From Anseongella ginsenosidimutans (lineage in GTDB: Bacteria > Bacteroidota > Bacteroidia > Sphingobacteriales > Sphingobacteriaceae), in NCBI GenBank assembly GCA_029268045.1, contig JAJUHF010000012.1, positions 1 to 44,698 of the forward strand: 44,698 nucleotides of DNA, written 5' to 3'. Shown piece after piece: positions 36,119 to 44,358 of this stretch. The position numbers and the translations under genes were made by a program. Position 1 is the first letter of the stretch; the number at the start of each line of letters is the position of its first letter. A model generated the notes under the pieces. The model saw only the letters and a program-made list of their open reading frames with translations. It was not told the DNA's origin and made no database searches.

Positions 36119-36847
36119 ATGAAAAGATCAATCATCAACACGGCATCGGCCGCATGCCTTGTGGTTTCCCTGTTTTTAGTGGGGATGGGGACCGTAGCCG
36201 CACAAGAACTCAATACCCTGAGCAAAAAAGAGAAAAAACAGGGCTGGAAGTTATTGTTCGACGGACAAACCACCAAGGGCTGGCATACGTATCTGAAAGA
36301 CAAGGCCGGAGCATCCTGGACCGTAAGCGAGGGGGCGCTAGCCTTTGATCCGCAGGGCGGAGAAGGCGGCGACCTGGTTACCGACGGGGAATACGAGAAT
36401 TACGAGCTCAGCCTGGAGTGGAAGATCGAAGAAGGCGGAAACAGCGGGATTATCTTCAATGTGCACGAGGACCCTAAATTCGGCGCCACGTACATCACCG
36501 GGCCTGAAATGCAGGTATTAGATAACGAGAAGGCTCACGACAACAAAGAGGACGACCACCTGGCCGGCTCCCTTTACGACATGATTCCGGTGGGAAGGGA
36601 TGTGGCCAAACCAGCCGGAGAGTGGAACCACGCCCGCGTGCGCCTGAAAGATGCCCACCTTACCCTTTGGCTGAACGGCACCAAAACGGCCGATGTAACG
36701 ATTGGTTCCGACCAATGGAATAAATTGATCGCCGCAAGCAAATTCAAAACCTGGGAACATTTCGGAAAATACCTGAAAGGCCGGATCGCCCTACAGGACC
36801 ACGGTAACCGGGTATGGTACCGGAATATCAAGATCCGGGAGCTTTAA
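36119..36847 (+). CDS. Secreted DUF1080 / 3-keto-disaccharide hydrolase domain protein
   Basis: This 242-residue protein has a signal peptide to about 29 and a single concanavalin-like jelly-roll domain of the 3-keto-disaccharide hydrolase family: GWKLLFDGQTTKGWH near 42-56, YELSLEWKIEEGGNSGIIF, then PEMQVLDNEKAHDN, and the family ending GRIALQDHGNRVWYRNIKI. Some relatives cleave glycosides after a Gfo/Idh enzyme has oxidised C3 of the sugar, so the exported oxidoreductases at 1012-3791 are possible partners; that link is inference across 32 kb. It has its own transcription unit after the terminator and ends one base before the convergent sigma gene. Confidence 0.9.
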   Translation: MKRSIINTASAACLVVSLFLVGMGTVAAQELNTLSKKEKKQGWKLLFDGQTTKGWHTYLKDKAGASWTVSEGALAFDPQGGEGGDLVTDGEYENYELSLEWKIEEGGNSGIIFNVHEDPKFGATYITGPEMQVLDNEKAHDNKEDDHLAGSLYDMIPVGRDVAKPAGEWNHARVRLKDAHLTLWLNGTKTADVTIGSDQWNKLIAASKFKTWEHFGKYLKGRIALQDHGNRVWYRNIKIREL

Positions 36848-36848
36848 G

Positions 36849-37460
36849 CTAGCAGCCCATCAGGAGAAGGGTCGCAAAGACCGTGACAAAATCTTTGAGG
36901 TGAACCCGCAGTAGCCTCAAAGATTTTGTTAAATGGTACTCGACCGTTTTTTCAGAAATGTTGAGCTGCCCGGCGATCTGCTTATTCGAAAAATGCCGGG
37001 TCCTGCTGAGTTCGAAAATTGTACGCGACCTCCCGGGCAGTTTCTTGATGGAAGCTTCCACGCTTGAGTTCAGTTCCCGGAATAACAGCTGATCCTCAAC
37101 CGCTTCTTCCGATTCCGGCAATGCATGCTGAATGGCTGCCAGATGACGCGAAGAAACCAGTTGATCGCGTAGGAAGCGAATAATCAGGTACCGGATTGCA
37201 CCGTACAAGTAGCTCTTCAGGGAGACCCGTAAAATCAATTTCTCACGCCGTTCCCAAATCCGTACGAATAGATTCTGAACCAGCTCTTCGGCCGCCTCCC
37301 TGTTCCCGGTCTTTTGCCACGCAACTTGGAACAGTTTCAGCCAGTAACGGCGGTAGATCTCTTCAAAAGCACGCTCCTGTAGGGAAACCGATCGCTTAAC
37401 CGATCCGCTGCTTCGAAGCATATCCGCGAGCTCGCTGTCTGTACGTTTCCTGAAATTCAC
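36849..37460 (-). CDS. ECF sigma factor without adjacent FecR
   Basis: This 203-residue sigma factor has region 2 (AFEEIYRRYWLKLFQVAWQK, AAEELVQNLFVRIWERRE) and region 4 (FSNKQIAGQLNISEKTVEYH). The start is GTG at 37460. It ends in a hydrophobic tail, FVTVFATLLLMGC, as do the two other sigma factors here. It lies 71 bases after the lipoprotein gene of SusCD pair 5 and may be co-transcribed with it. No FecR is next to it; the FecR of pair 4 lacks a co-oriented sigma and is one possible partner. Confidence 0.9.
   Translation of the reverse strand: MNFRKRTDSELADMLRSSGSVKRSVSLQERAFEEIYRRYWLKLFQVAWQKTGNREAAEELVQNLFVRIWERREKLILRVSLKSYLYGAIRYLIIRFLRDQLVSSRHLAAIQHALPESEEAVEDQLLFRELNSSVEASIKKLPGRSRTIFELSRTRHFSNKQIAGQLNISEKTVEYHLTKSLRLLRVHLKDFVTVFATLLLMGC
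36886..36929. terminator. Perfect 15 bp inverted repeat inside the sigma gene 3' end
   Basis: ACAAAATCTTTGAGG (36886-36900) and CCTCAAAGATTTTGT (36915-36929) form a perfect 15 bp stem with a 14-base loop. It lies 39 bases beyond the DUF1080 stop yet within the last codons of the convergent sigma gene. The A- and T-runs in its arms suit a bidirectional terminator. Confidence 0.6.
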
Positions 37461-37531
37461 TAACTAGCAGAGACTTGATCAATCCACCTGCTAAGTTAAG
37501 AAATCCTGCCGAAATAGGGCCTTCGGTTTCG

Positions 37532-38512
37532 CTATTTGCAGCTGCCCAAAACGTGTTTTTCCGGGTAGCTGAATGCATTGGGCAGGAACCAGCGCGCTTT
37601 ATAGATCCTGAACCCCTTTTCCTCAAAGATCACCTCTCCGCGCGTGTCCCGGACTTTGTCCGACCACCAACTTTCCTCTGGGCTGAGAAGAATGACCGGG
37701 TAATCTTCCGGCCCGGACGAAACGCTCTTGATATGCTCCCGGTGGGCCACATCGGCCCGGAATGTCCGGCGGGCTTTTAAGTCAATCAGGTATACGTCCG
37801 AGGTATTGGTCAACCAGAGTGAATCTTTCCCGAACACGGGAAACAGGTCGTGGGCATTATTGCCGGGCAGGGGTAGGGAATCCTGCAGGATCACGTCGGG
37901 CCGTTCACAATCGAAGTTGTATACGAACGAATAGAGTTTATTTTTTGCCGCCGACCACAATACCTCCCGTTTCCGGTCCCATACCACATTGTGTCCCGAA
38001 GGAAGATCATGCTGCTGTTTATAGGGTGCTTCGGAGGATGCGGCCGTGTCCAGGCGGAAAATAGTCAGGTAATTTCCCGTACTGGATGCGACGGCAAGAT
38101 TTCCATCGGGAAATAATTCGGCCGAATGCGGATTGCCTCCTGCATAAGCGGAGAAGACTACTTTTTTGTCGGCGATCCGGATCAAGGCCACTCCGCCGCC
38201 GGACGCGGTGACCAATAGGTATTTCCGGTCGTAAACGGGCTTTGCTTCATCCGGATTGGAAAACCAGGCAGGGTCTTCCAATTCCTCCGCCTGCGCGGGC
38301 TGCCATTCCCAGACGGTATTACCGGTCAGGGTTTCCACGATACGGATCGACGGCCGCGCCTGCTCGGTAAGAACCAGGCAGCGCAGACAGTCCTCCACCC
38401 GGAGCGTGTCGGAGGGGAATACCTTTTCGGGCAGATTCACCCTCCGGTCACTTTCCGTGCAAGCTCCGGTTCCTAAACCAATACCAAGTAACAGCCAAAC
38501 CCACGCGCTCAT
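37532..38512 (-). CDS. Beta-propeller-like lipoprotein (DUF6528-like)
   Basis: This 326-residue lipoprotein (lipid cysteine 18 in LGTGAC) contains repeated beta units typical of propellers: RCLVLTEQARPSIRIVETLT, WEWQP, YLLVTASGGGVALIRIADKK, HSAELFPDGNLAVASSTGNY, HNVVWDRKREVLWSAAKNKL and SLWLTNTSDVYLIDLKARR. It resembles the Bacteroidota DUF6528 family as I remember it. It begins 12 bases after SusD pair 5, so it is probably an accessory surface-binding or sensing lipoprotein of that system. No catalytic motif is seen. Confidence 0.75.
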   Translation of the reverse strand: MSAWVWLLLGIGLGTGACTESDRRVNLPEKVFPSDTLRVEDCLRCLVLTEQARPSIRIVETLTGNTVWEWQPAQAEELEDPAWFSNPDEAKPVYDRKYLLVTASGGGVALIRIADKKVVFSAYAGGNPHSAELFPDGNLAVASSTGNYLTIFRLDTAASSEAPYKQQHDLPSGHNVVWDRKREVLWSAAKNKLYSFVYNFDCERPDVILQDSLPLPGNNAHDLFPVFGKDSLWLTNTSDVYLIDLKARRTFRADVAHREHIKSVSSGPEDYPVILLSPEESWWSDKVRDTRGEVIFEEKGFRIYKARWFLPNAFSYPEKHVLGSCK

Positions 38513-38524
38513 CCGGAAGTCCTA

Positions 38525-40087
38525 TCAGTACCCGGGATTTTGTTCCAGGCTGGGGTTCAGGTCCAACTCGGTCTGTGGAATCGGCCACCAGTAGTCGCGC
38601 GCCGGATTGAATATTCTTTTTTCTATTTCCTGGTTTTCCCAGTTATGCACCGGTGCGTTCATCAATACTTCGGCCGTTTTCCACCTTCTGATGTCGTTGT
38701 AGTAATAGCCTTCTCCTGCAAACTCAATACGCCGTTCGTGCTGGATTGCCTCACGCATTTCGTCTTTGGAAAGACCGGCCGGGAAATCAGGCATGCCCGC
38801 CCGTTCCCTGACCGCGTTTACAGCGGCGTAAACAGACGCATCGGGTCCGGAATATTCGTTCTTTGCTTCGGCATACATCATCAGAATATCGGCGTACCGG
38901 ATCACGATGTAATTGGTTTCGGACTGTCCTCCTTTCAGGTCGGCCTTGTCCGGGGGAGCAGGGCTTTCGGTATAAATGGTATACTTTTCCATTCCGTATC
39001 CGGTAATGGCAAAGCGGTCTTCGGTCACCACCTGGCCCATAAACGTGTCACCCGGAAAGACCACGGTCGCGTAAAAACGGGGATCGCGGTTTTCATACCG
39101 GCCGCTGGTAGCGGAAAGGGGTGACTCATCCACAGGCAAGCCGTCTTTCATGTAATACGCGTCCACCAGGCCCTGCACCGGTGCGTTTGTATTGTATTGA
39201 CGGCCAATCAGATCGAACGAGTTCCCACCATCGGGATAGATGTATTGAACATCAAAGATCACCTCTTGGTTGTTTTCATTTTCCGGCAAAAACAGGCTCC
39301 GGTAATCGGGAAAAAGTCCATAGCCGGCTTCATCGGCCAGATCCATAACCGCTTGGGCCGCGTTGGCGGCGGTATTCCATTTTTCAGGATCATTGCCGGT
39401 ATTGAAAAGGGGACTGGCCTCAAACAAGAGCACCCGGGCCTTTAGCGCCAGCGCCGCGCCTTTGGTTGCACGCCCCTGGTCCGCGCTGCCGTATTTCAAG
39501 GGAAGGACGGCTGCGGCTTCGTCCAAGTCTTTGAGCACCTGCGCAACGACCTCTTCCCTGTTGGTGCGGGGAAGATTGGCTTGCTCCTTTTCGGGCGGAT
39601 CCAGGATCAGCGGCACATCGCCGAAGTAAGTCTGCAGCATAAAATAATACAGCCCCCGGAGAAATTTTGCTTCCGCCTTCATCCGTGCACGGAGGTCTTC
39701 GTCCATTTCTTCAATTTCGTCCACCCTGGCCAAAAAGGTATTGCAACGACCAATCCCACCGTAACAGCGCGCCCAGCGATTGGCGATTACGCCGCCGGTT
39801 GTGGAGGATTGCAATCCCGTGGCAATGGAAGCAAATCCTTTTGCATCGGTATCGTTATGCGCATTGGGGGTAGCGGTTTCTTCCCAAAGGGGGGTGGCTT
39901 CGTTTCCGTAGACACCATCCCAGCGAAGGATGGCGTAGCAACCCGTGAGCGCGGCGTCGGCTGCCTGTTCGGTCTGCCAGAAATTACTTTCCACGTATTT
40001 ATTATCGGGCGCGGTGTCCAGCAGATCAGGGTTGCAGGCGGTCAGCAAAAGGGTCAGGCTCAGGCCCGCAGGTACGATCTTTTTCAT
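38525..40087 (-). CDS. SusD/RagB lipoprotein, pair 5
   Basis: I choose the ATG at 40087 because it begins a normal lipoprotein signal (MKKIVPAGLSLTLLLTAC, cysteine 18); an ATG nine codons upstream would add polar residues in front. The 520-residue product shows ESNFWQTEQAADAALTGCYA, the helix LRGLYYFMLQTYFGDVPLIL, VIRYADILMMYAEAKNE, QHERRIEFAGEGYYYNDIRRW and the classic LEQNPGY end. It lies between SusC and the propeller lipoprotein. Confidence 0.94.
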   Translation of the reverse strand: MKKIVPAGLSLTLLLTACNPDLLDTAPDNKYVESNFWQTEQAADAALTGCYAILRWDGVYGNEATPLWEETATPNAHNDTDAKGFASIATGLQSSTTGGVIANRWARCYGGIGRCNTFLARVDEIEEMDEDLRARMKAEAKFLRGLYYFMLQTYFGDVPLILDPPEKEQANLPRTNREEVVAQVLKDLDEAAAVLPLKYGSADQGRATKGAALALKARVLLFEASPLFNTGNDPEKWNTAANAAQAVMDLADEAGYGLFPDYRSLFLPENENNQEVIFDVQYIYPDGGNSFDLIGRQYNTNAPVQGLVDAYYMKDGLPVDESPLSATSGRYENRDPRFYATVVFPGDTFMGQVVTEDRFAITGYGMEKYTIYTESPAPPDKADLKGGQSETNYIVIRYADILMMYAEAKNEYSGPDASVYAAVNAVRERAGMPDFPAGLSKDEMREAIQHERRIEFAGEGYYYNDIRRWKTAEVLMNAPVHNWENQEIEKRIFNPARDYWWPIPQTELDLNPSLEQNPGY

Positions 40088-40125
40088 TCCGATGAATTTA
40101 TCTTTCTGTAACATGGTCCTGTTCT

Positions 40126-43100
40126 TTAAAAAGTGACGTTAATTCCACCTGTGAATGTTTTCAGCATGGGATAGTGATAAAGGGAGGCTGCGTTCACGAT
40201 AGCCTCGGGATCAAAGTCATCGTATTTCGAGAAGGTGATCCAGTTCTGCGCGTTTACGAACACGCTCAAGCGTTTGATCTTTACCTGATCCAGCCAACTG
40301 GTGGGCAAGGCGTAGCTTAGCTGAAGGCTTTTCAGGCGCAGGTACGATCCGTCTTTCAACCAGAAATCGGAGTCCCTGAAGTTCCCTTCTTCCCCGGTGC
40401 TTTCGGTCACGATGGGCAAACGGGCATCGCGGTTTTCCGGCGTCCAGGAATCGGTAGCCCATTCCCAGGTGGCGCCGGCGCCGTTATTGAAAGGCAAGGC
40501 GAGGTTGTCCCGCGGATAAACTTTTATTCCCGCAATCCCCTGGAAATCGGCCGACAAGGCAACTCCCTTGTATGCGAGATTCAGCCCGAAACCGTAGGTG
40601 TATTTCGGCATAATGGAGGACGCGTTGATCACGATCCGGTCGTCACCGTTGATGATATTGTCGCCATTCACATCGCGGTATTTCACATAACCCGGGCGGG
40701 TATTGTTGTCCTGAAAAGCATGTGCGGCGACTTCTTCCTCGGTCTGAAAGATCCCGATGGCATCCAGCACATAGTAGGCGTTCATCATATCCCCTTCCCG
40801 GGTGATGGTAGGCAGATTCGTTCCATCACTGTAGAGAATTTCGCCGTTGAGGTCCACTACCTTGTTTTTGTTATAGCTTACATTTCCATGCACATCGTAG
40901 TTAAAGTCTCCCACGCTGTTCCGGTACTGGAGCACCAGTTCCACTCCGCGATTATCGACCGTACCCACGTTTTGTTTGGGGCCCGTCAGATTCCCCACCT
41001 GACCCGGCAGGTTCACGGTGCGGAGAATGTCGGTGGTGCGTTTATTATACACGTCGGCCGTGACGCTCAATCGGTTACCGAGCATGGTCGCGTCAATCCC
41101 AATATTATAGGTGGTGGTGGTTTCCCAGCTGATGGTTGGATCGGTGTAGGCATTTACCGCGGCGCCCGCGGCCAGCTGCCCGCCAAAATTATAATTTTCG
41201 CCGAGGACCACACTGGGTTCATAGCTGTAAAGACTTACTGCCTGGTTACCCAATGCCGCAATGGATGCTCTCAACTTGAGTAGATCAAACGCGGAAGAGC
41301 CGAAGAAAGATTCCTTGTCGATCCGCCAGGCAGCGGAAACCGAAGGGAAGAAACCCCAACGGTGATCCGGGGCAAACCGTGAGGAGCCGTCGTAACGCAC
41401 GGTGGCCTCCAACAGATACCGCTCGTCGTAATCGTAGTTCACCCTTCCGAAATAGGAGATCAGCACGTCTTCCGTCGTACTTCCTCCAATGCTCAACCGC
41501 TCGGTACCCGCATCCAATGCCGTGAGCGAACCGTCCAGAAAACCGGTTACCTGGGCGCCGAACCCGATGGATTCGAAATTATGGTAGTCCGATCCGGCCA
41601 TGAGGGATAAATTGTGGTTCCCGCCGAATTGGCGTTCCCAGCTAAGCGTATTGTAAAAATGAAGATTCAGGTCGTTGAAATCGTCGTTATACGCGCGCGG
41701 AGCGGTGGCGGGATTGTTCCAGTTCTGGGGCGCACCCGTTTTAGGATGATATTTCACCATGTGCGGTATAAAGCGCTCGCGGAACCCATCGTATTTGTCA
41801 ATGCCCAGTTTCGCATGATAACGGATATCGAAGGGCAACTGGTAGGTCGCGGAAATGGTGGACAGAAACCGCTGTACCACTTTCCGGTCGTTCCCTTCAA
41901 GGGCAAGCATCCGGGGATGTTCCCAGTTATTCCGGCCGGTGGTCCGGATCCAGGGATGCGTGTAACGTCCGTCTTCCAGCCGATCCGGCATAATGGGCAG
42001 GGAACGCATCAGGTAATTCCAGTAACTGTCATTTGAATAGGAGGGTTGGGTATAATCGCGGTAGTATCCGTTCAGGGTAAGCCCAATTTCCAGCCGTTTG
42101 CCCAACTGCGCGGTCGTATTTATTCCCAGCGAGTATTTGCGTTCGTTGTTGTTGGGACCAATGATGATCCCGTCCCGGTCCAGGTATCCAAGCGACACGC
42201 GATAACGGACCTTTTCGGTTCCTCCCGATGCGCTCAGATCGTGTTTCTGGATGAAACCGTTGTCGAGCGCCAGGTCAAACCAATTGTTGCTCGGATAGGT
42301 GATGGGGTCTGTAGCCATCCCGTTGATGTATTCCTGCATGTCTTTTTCGGAATACTCGGGACTGGATTTTCCACTGTTCAGCACGGCCTGGTTTTTCAGG
42401 TCCATGTACACCACCGGATCCCAGATCGCATCCGGCAGGGTAGTGGGTTGTTGGAGGCCGAAATAATTATTGTAGGTGACCTGCGATCGTTCCGTACCTT
42501 CTTTGGTTGTGACGAGGATGACCCCGTTTGCAGCCCTTGACCCGTAAATGGCCGCCGACGCGTCTTTCAATACGGTAATGGATTCAATATCGGCGGGATT
42601 AAGCTCATCCATGGAATATTCGATCCCGTCCACCAGCACCAGCGGGTTGCTGTTATTGAGCGTCCCCACCCCCCGGATACGGATGGTGGCGCGATCCACA
42701 CCCGGCATGCTGTTGCCCAGGTTCACAAAGAGTCCAGGCATGCCGTGCAAGGCGTTACTGACATTGGTTAAGGGTTGGTTTTCTTTCGTAGACAAGTCAA
42801 GCGTTGCCACGGCGCCGGTCAGGTTTTCCTTCTTCTGCGTCCCATATCCCACGACCACAACCGACTCCAGTTCTTCCAGATCCGGCTGGAGTAGCACGGT
42901 CATCGGCGCGTTTGCGTCCGCCTGGATTTCACTTCGCAAATAGCCGATTGAAGTAAACACGAGTACCGTGCCGGGAGCAACCGAAAGACTGAAATTTCCA
43001 TCCGCGTCCGTAGTGGTTCCGGTAGTAGTGCCTTCTATCTGCACAGACACGCCCGGAAGCGGAAGATCATCGGCGGCGGAGAGCACCCTTCCGCTCACTG

Positions 43101-43173
43101 TGATATCCTGCGCCCGCAAGGTGGACGTAAAGAAAAACAGCAGTGGAAGCGCTGTTAGGATAAGAGATCTCAT
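40126..43173 (-). CDS. SusC/RagA TonB-dependent transporter, pair 5 (no STN domain)
   Basis: This 1015-residue transporter is the shortest SusC here. It has a signal peptide to residue 22 (LRA/QDI), a regulatory-like domain at about 25-98, VVVVGYGTQKK at 105-115, a plug to about 235 (IRGVGTLNNSNPLVLVDGIE, YGSRAANGVILVTT) and a barrel ending FTGGINVTF. With no STN domain and no FecR neighbour, control is more likely through the upstream region, which has three TTTCGAAA-like sites, and the DeoR-family gene just upstream. Confidence 0.94.
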   Translation of the reverse strand: MRSLILTALPLLFFFTSTLRAQDITVSGRVLSAADDLPLPGVSVQIEGTTTGTTTDADGNFSLSVAPGTVLVFTSIGYLRSEIQADANAPMTVLLQPDLEELESVVVVGYGTQKKENLTGAVATLDLSTKENQPLTNVSNALHGMPGLFVNLGNSMPGVDRATIRIRGVGTLNNSNPLVLVDGIEYSMDELNPADIESITVLKDASAAIYGSRAANGVILVTTKEGTERSQVTYNNYFGLQQPTTLPDAIWDPVVYMDLKNQAVLNSGKSSPEYSEKDMQEYINGMATDPITYPSNNWFDLALDNGFIQKHDLSASGGTEKVRYRVSLGYLDRDGIIIGPNNNERKYSLGINTTAQLGKRLEIGLTLNGYYRDYTQPSYSNDSYWNYLMRSLPIMPDRLEDGRYTHPWIRTTGRNNWEHPRMLALEGNDRKVVQRFLSTISATYQLPFDIRYHAKLGIDKYDGFRERFIPHMVKYHPKTGAPQNWNNPATAPRAYNDDFNDLNLHFYNTLSWERQFGGNHNLSLMAGSDYHNFESIGFGAQVTGFLDGSLTALDAGTERLSIGGSTTEDVLISYFGRVNYDYDERYLLEATVRYDGSSRFAPDHRWGFFPSVSAAWRIDKESFFGSSAFDLLKLRASIAALGNQAVSLYSYEPSVVLGENYNFGGQLAAGAAVNAYTDPTISWETTTTYNIGIDATMLGNRLSVTADVYNKRTTDILRTVNLPGQVGNLTGPKQNVGTVDNRGVELVLQYRNSVGDFNYDVHGNVSYNKNKVVDLNGEILYSDGTNLPTITREGDMMNAYYVLDAIGIFQTEEEVAAHAFQDNNTRPGYVKYRDVNGDNIINGDDRIVINASSIMPKYTYGFGLNLAYKGVALSADFQGIAGIKVYPRDNLALPFNNGAGATWEWATDSWTPENRDARLPIVTESTGEEGNFRDSDFWLKDGSYLRLKSLQLSYALPTSWLDQVKIKRLSVFVNAQNWITFSKYDDFDPEAIVNAASLYHYPMLKTFTGGINVTF

Positions 43174-43333
43174 GATTTTGAATTTTGGTTATTATTCTGC
43201 TTTCATTTACTGGCTTTTATAATGGCCCTGCCTGCTTTCCGGGTAACCTGAAAACACATAACATGGCCTGGAAGAACTTCCTTTACTGACTAAATGATTT
43301 CAAAAAAAGGAAATCTTATTTCATACAAAAGCA

Positions 43334-43383
43334 TTTCGTTTCGAAAATACTAATTTTTTCGAAAACAGAAAACAAATCGAAAT
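43334..43383 (-). promoter_or_regulatory. Array of TTTCGAAA-like sites upstream of SusC pair 5
   Basis: TTTCGAAA occurs at 43339-43346 and again at 43357-43364, and ATCGAAAT at 43376-43383, so the centres are 18-19 bases apart; a further TTTCG is at 43334. The region is very AT-rich. The sites look like operators, and DeoR-family repressors often bind such TTTCG elements. Confidence 0.45.
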
Positions 43384-43465
43384 AAAAAGAAAAGAAATAG
43401 GCAAATAGAATAAGAAGTCCCCCTAAAGAGGATGGAAGATGAAACGAATTGGATCCGTACGGGTT

Positions 43466-44230
43466 TTACACGGCTGTGACCTTAACACCCATGCTTTCCA
43501 GGGTTTTCGCGGTGTGTTCCGATATGCCGGTATCGGTTATGATGTGGTCGATTTCCTCCAAAGAGCAGATTTTTCCGAAACCGCGCTTCCCGAATTTGGT
43601 GGAGTCGGCAAGTACGACCGTTTTCTGCGAATTGGCGATCATCTGTCGATTCAGATGGGCCTCCATGGAATTGGTCGTGGTGAGGCCGAATTCCAGGTCG
43701 ATCCCATCCACTCCGAGGAAAAATGTGCTGCAGAAAAAATCGTCCAGCACGTGTTCGGAATAAGGGCCTACCACCGAGGACGAGCTTTTTCTCACCACCC
43801 CGCCCAGTTGTAGGATTTCAATGTCCTTATGTCGAAGCAATTCCAGCGCAACGTTCAAAGCCGAGGTGATTACCGTCAGACTCTCACGGGGTTGCAGACT
43901 TTTGGCCAGGGCGAGCACCGTGGTTCCGGAAGCGATCAATATGGAATCATTCGGCTGGACCAGTTTGGCGGCCGCGGCCCCGATCCGCATCTTTTCCGCC
44001 GACTGGAGTTTCTCCTTTTCGTTTACAGGACGGTCGGTCGTATACGGATTGTTAACCGTGGCGCCGCCATGGGTCCGGAAAAGCAGGTTTTTGTCTTCAA
44101 GAAGCTTAAGGTCCTTCCGGATCGTTACCGAAGACACCTTCAGTAGCTTGCACAGGTCGAGTACATTCACGTACCCTTCTTTCTGGACCTTATCGATTAT
44201 AAACTTGTGTCGCTCTGTGATATTGGTCAT
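43466..44230 (-). CDS. DeoR/GlpR-family transcriptional repressor
   Basis: This 254-residue regulator starts at the ATG at 44230; a TTG two codons upstream is less likely. The N-terminal winged helix-turn-helix shows the family signature VSSVTIRKDLKLLEDKNLLF then RTHGGA. The C-terminal DeoRC sugar-phosphate sensing domain includes ILIASGTTVLALAKSL, VITSALNVALELL, FLGVDGIDLEFGLTT and VVLADSTKFGKRGF. It is divergent from glpD, so it is probably a GlpR-like repressor answering to a sugar or glycerol phosphate. It may also control SusCD pair 5, 293 bases downstream. Confidence 0.9.
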   Translation of the reverse strand: MTNITERHKFIIDKVQKEGYVNVLDLCKLLKVSSVTIRKDLKLLEDKNLLFRTHGGATVNNPYTTDRPVNEKEKLQSAEKMRIGAAAAKLVQPNDSILIASGTTVLALAKSLQPRESLTVITSALNVALELLRHKDIEILQLGGVVRKSSSSVVGPYSEHVLDDFFCSTFFLGVDGIDLEFGLTTTNSMEAHLNRQMIANSQKTVVLADSTKFGKRGFGKICSLEEIDHIITDTGISEHTAKTLESMGVKVTAV

Positions 44231-44314
44231 GCTCAAATGTACACATTCTGGGTATTTAGTAGAAATTCGACAAGGGATTGCGGAAACCCGCTTTCATAAT
44301 TTCCTTTTATTACG

Positions 44315-44349
44315 TATACTTGCGTACGGTTTCGTTTTGCGAAATCCGT
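44315..44349 (+). promoter_or_regulatory. glpD promoter with candidate repressor site
   Basis: TATACTTG (44315-44322) matches the -7 consensus except at one base; the -33 element is unclear. An imperfect palindrome, ACGGTTTCG (44326-44334) and CGAAATCCGT (44340-44349), lies at the expected start of transcription and just before the ATG, a natural place for repression by the divergent DeoR-type protein. Confidence 0.4.
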
Positions 44350-44358
44350 AATGACAGC

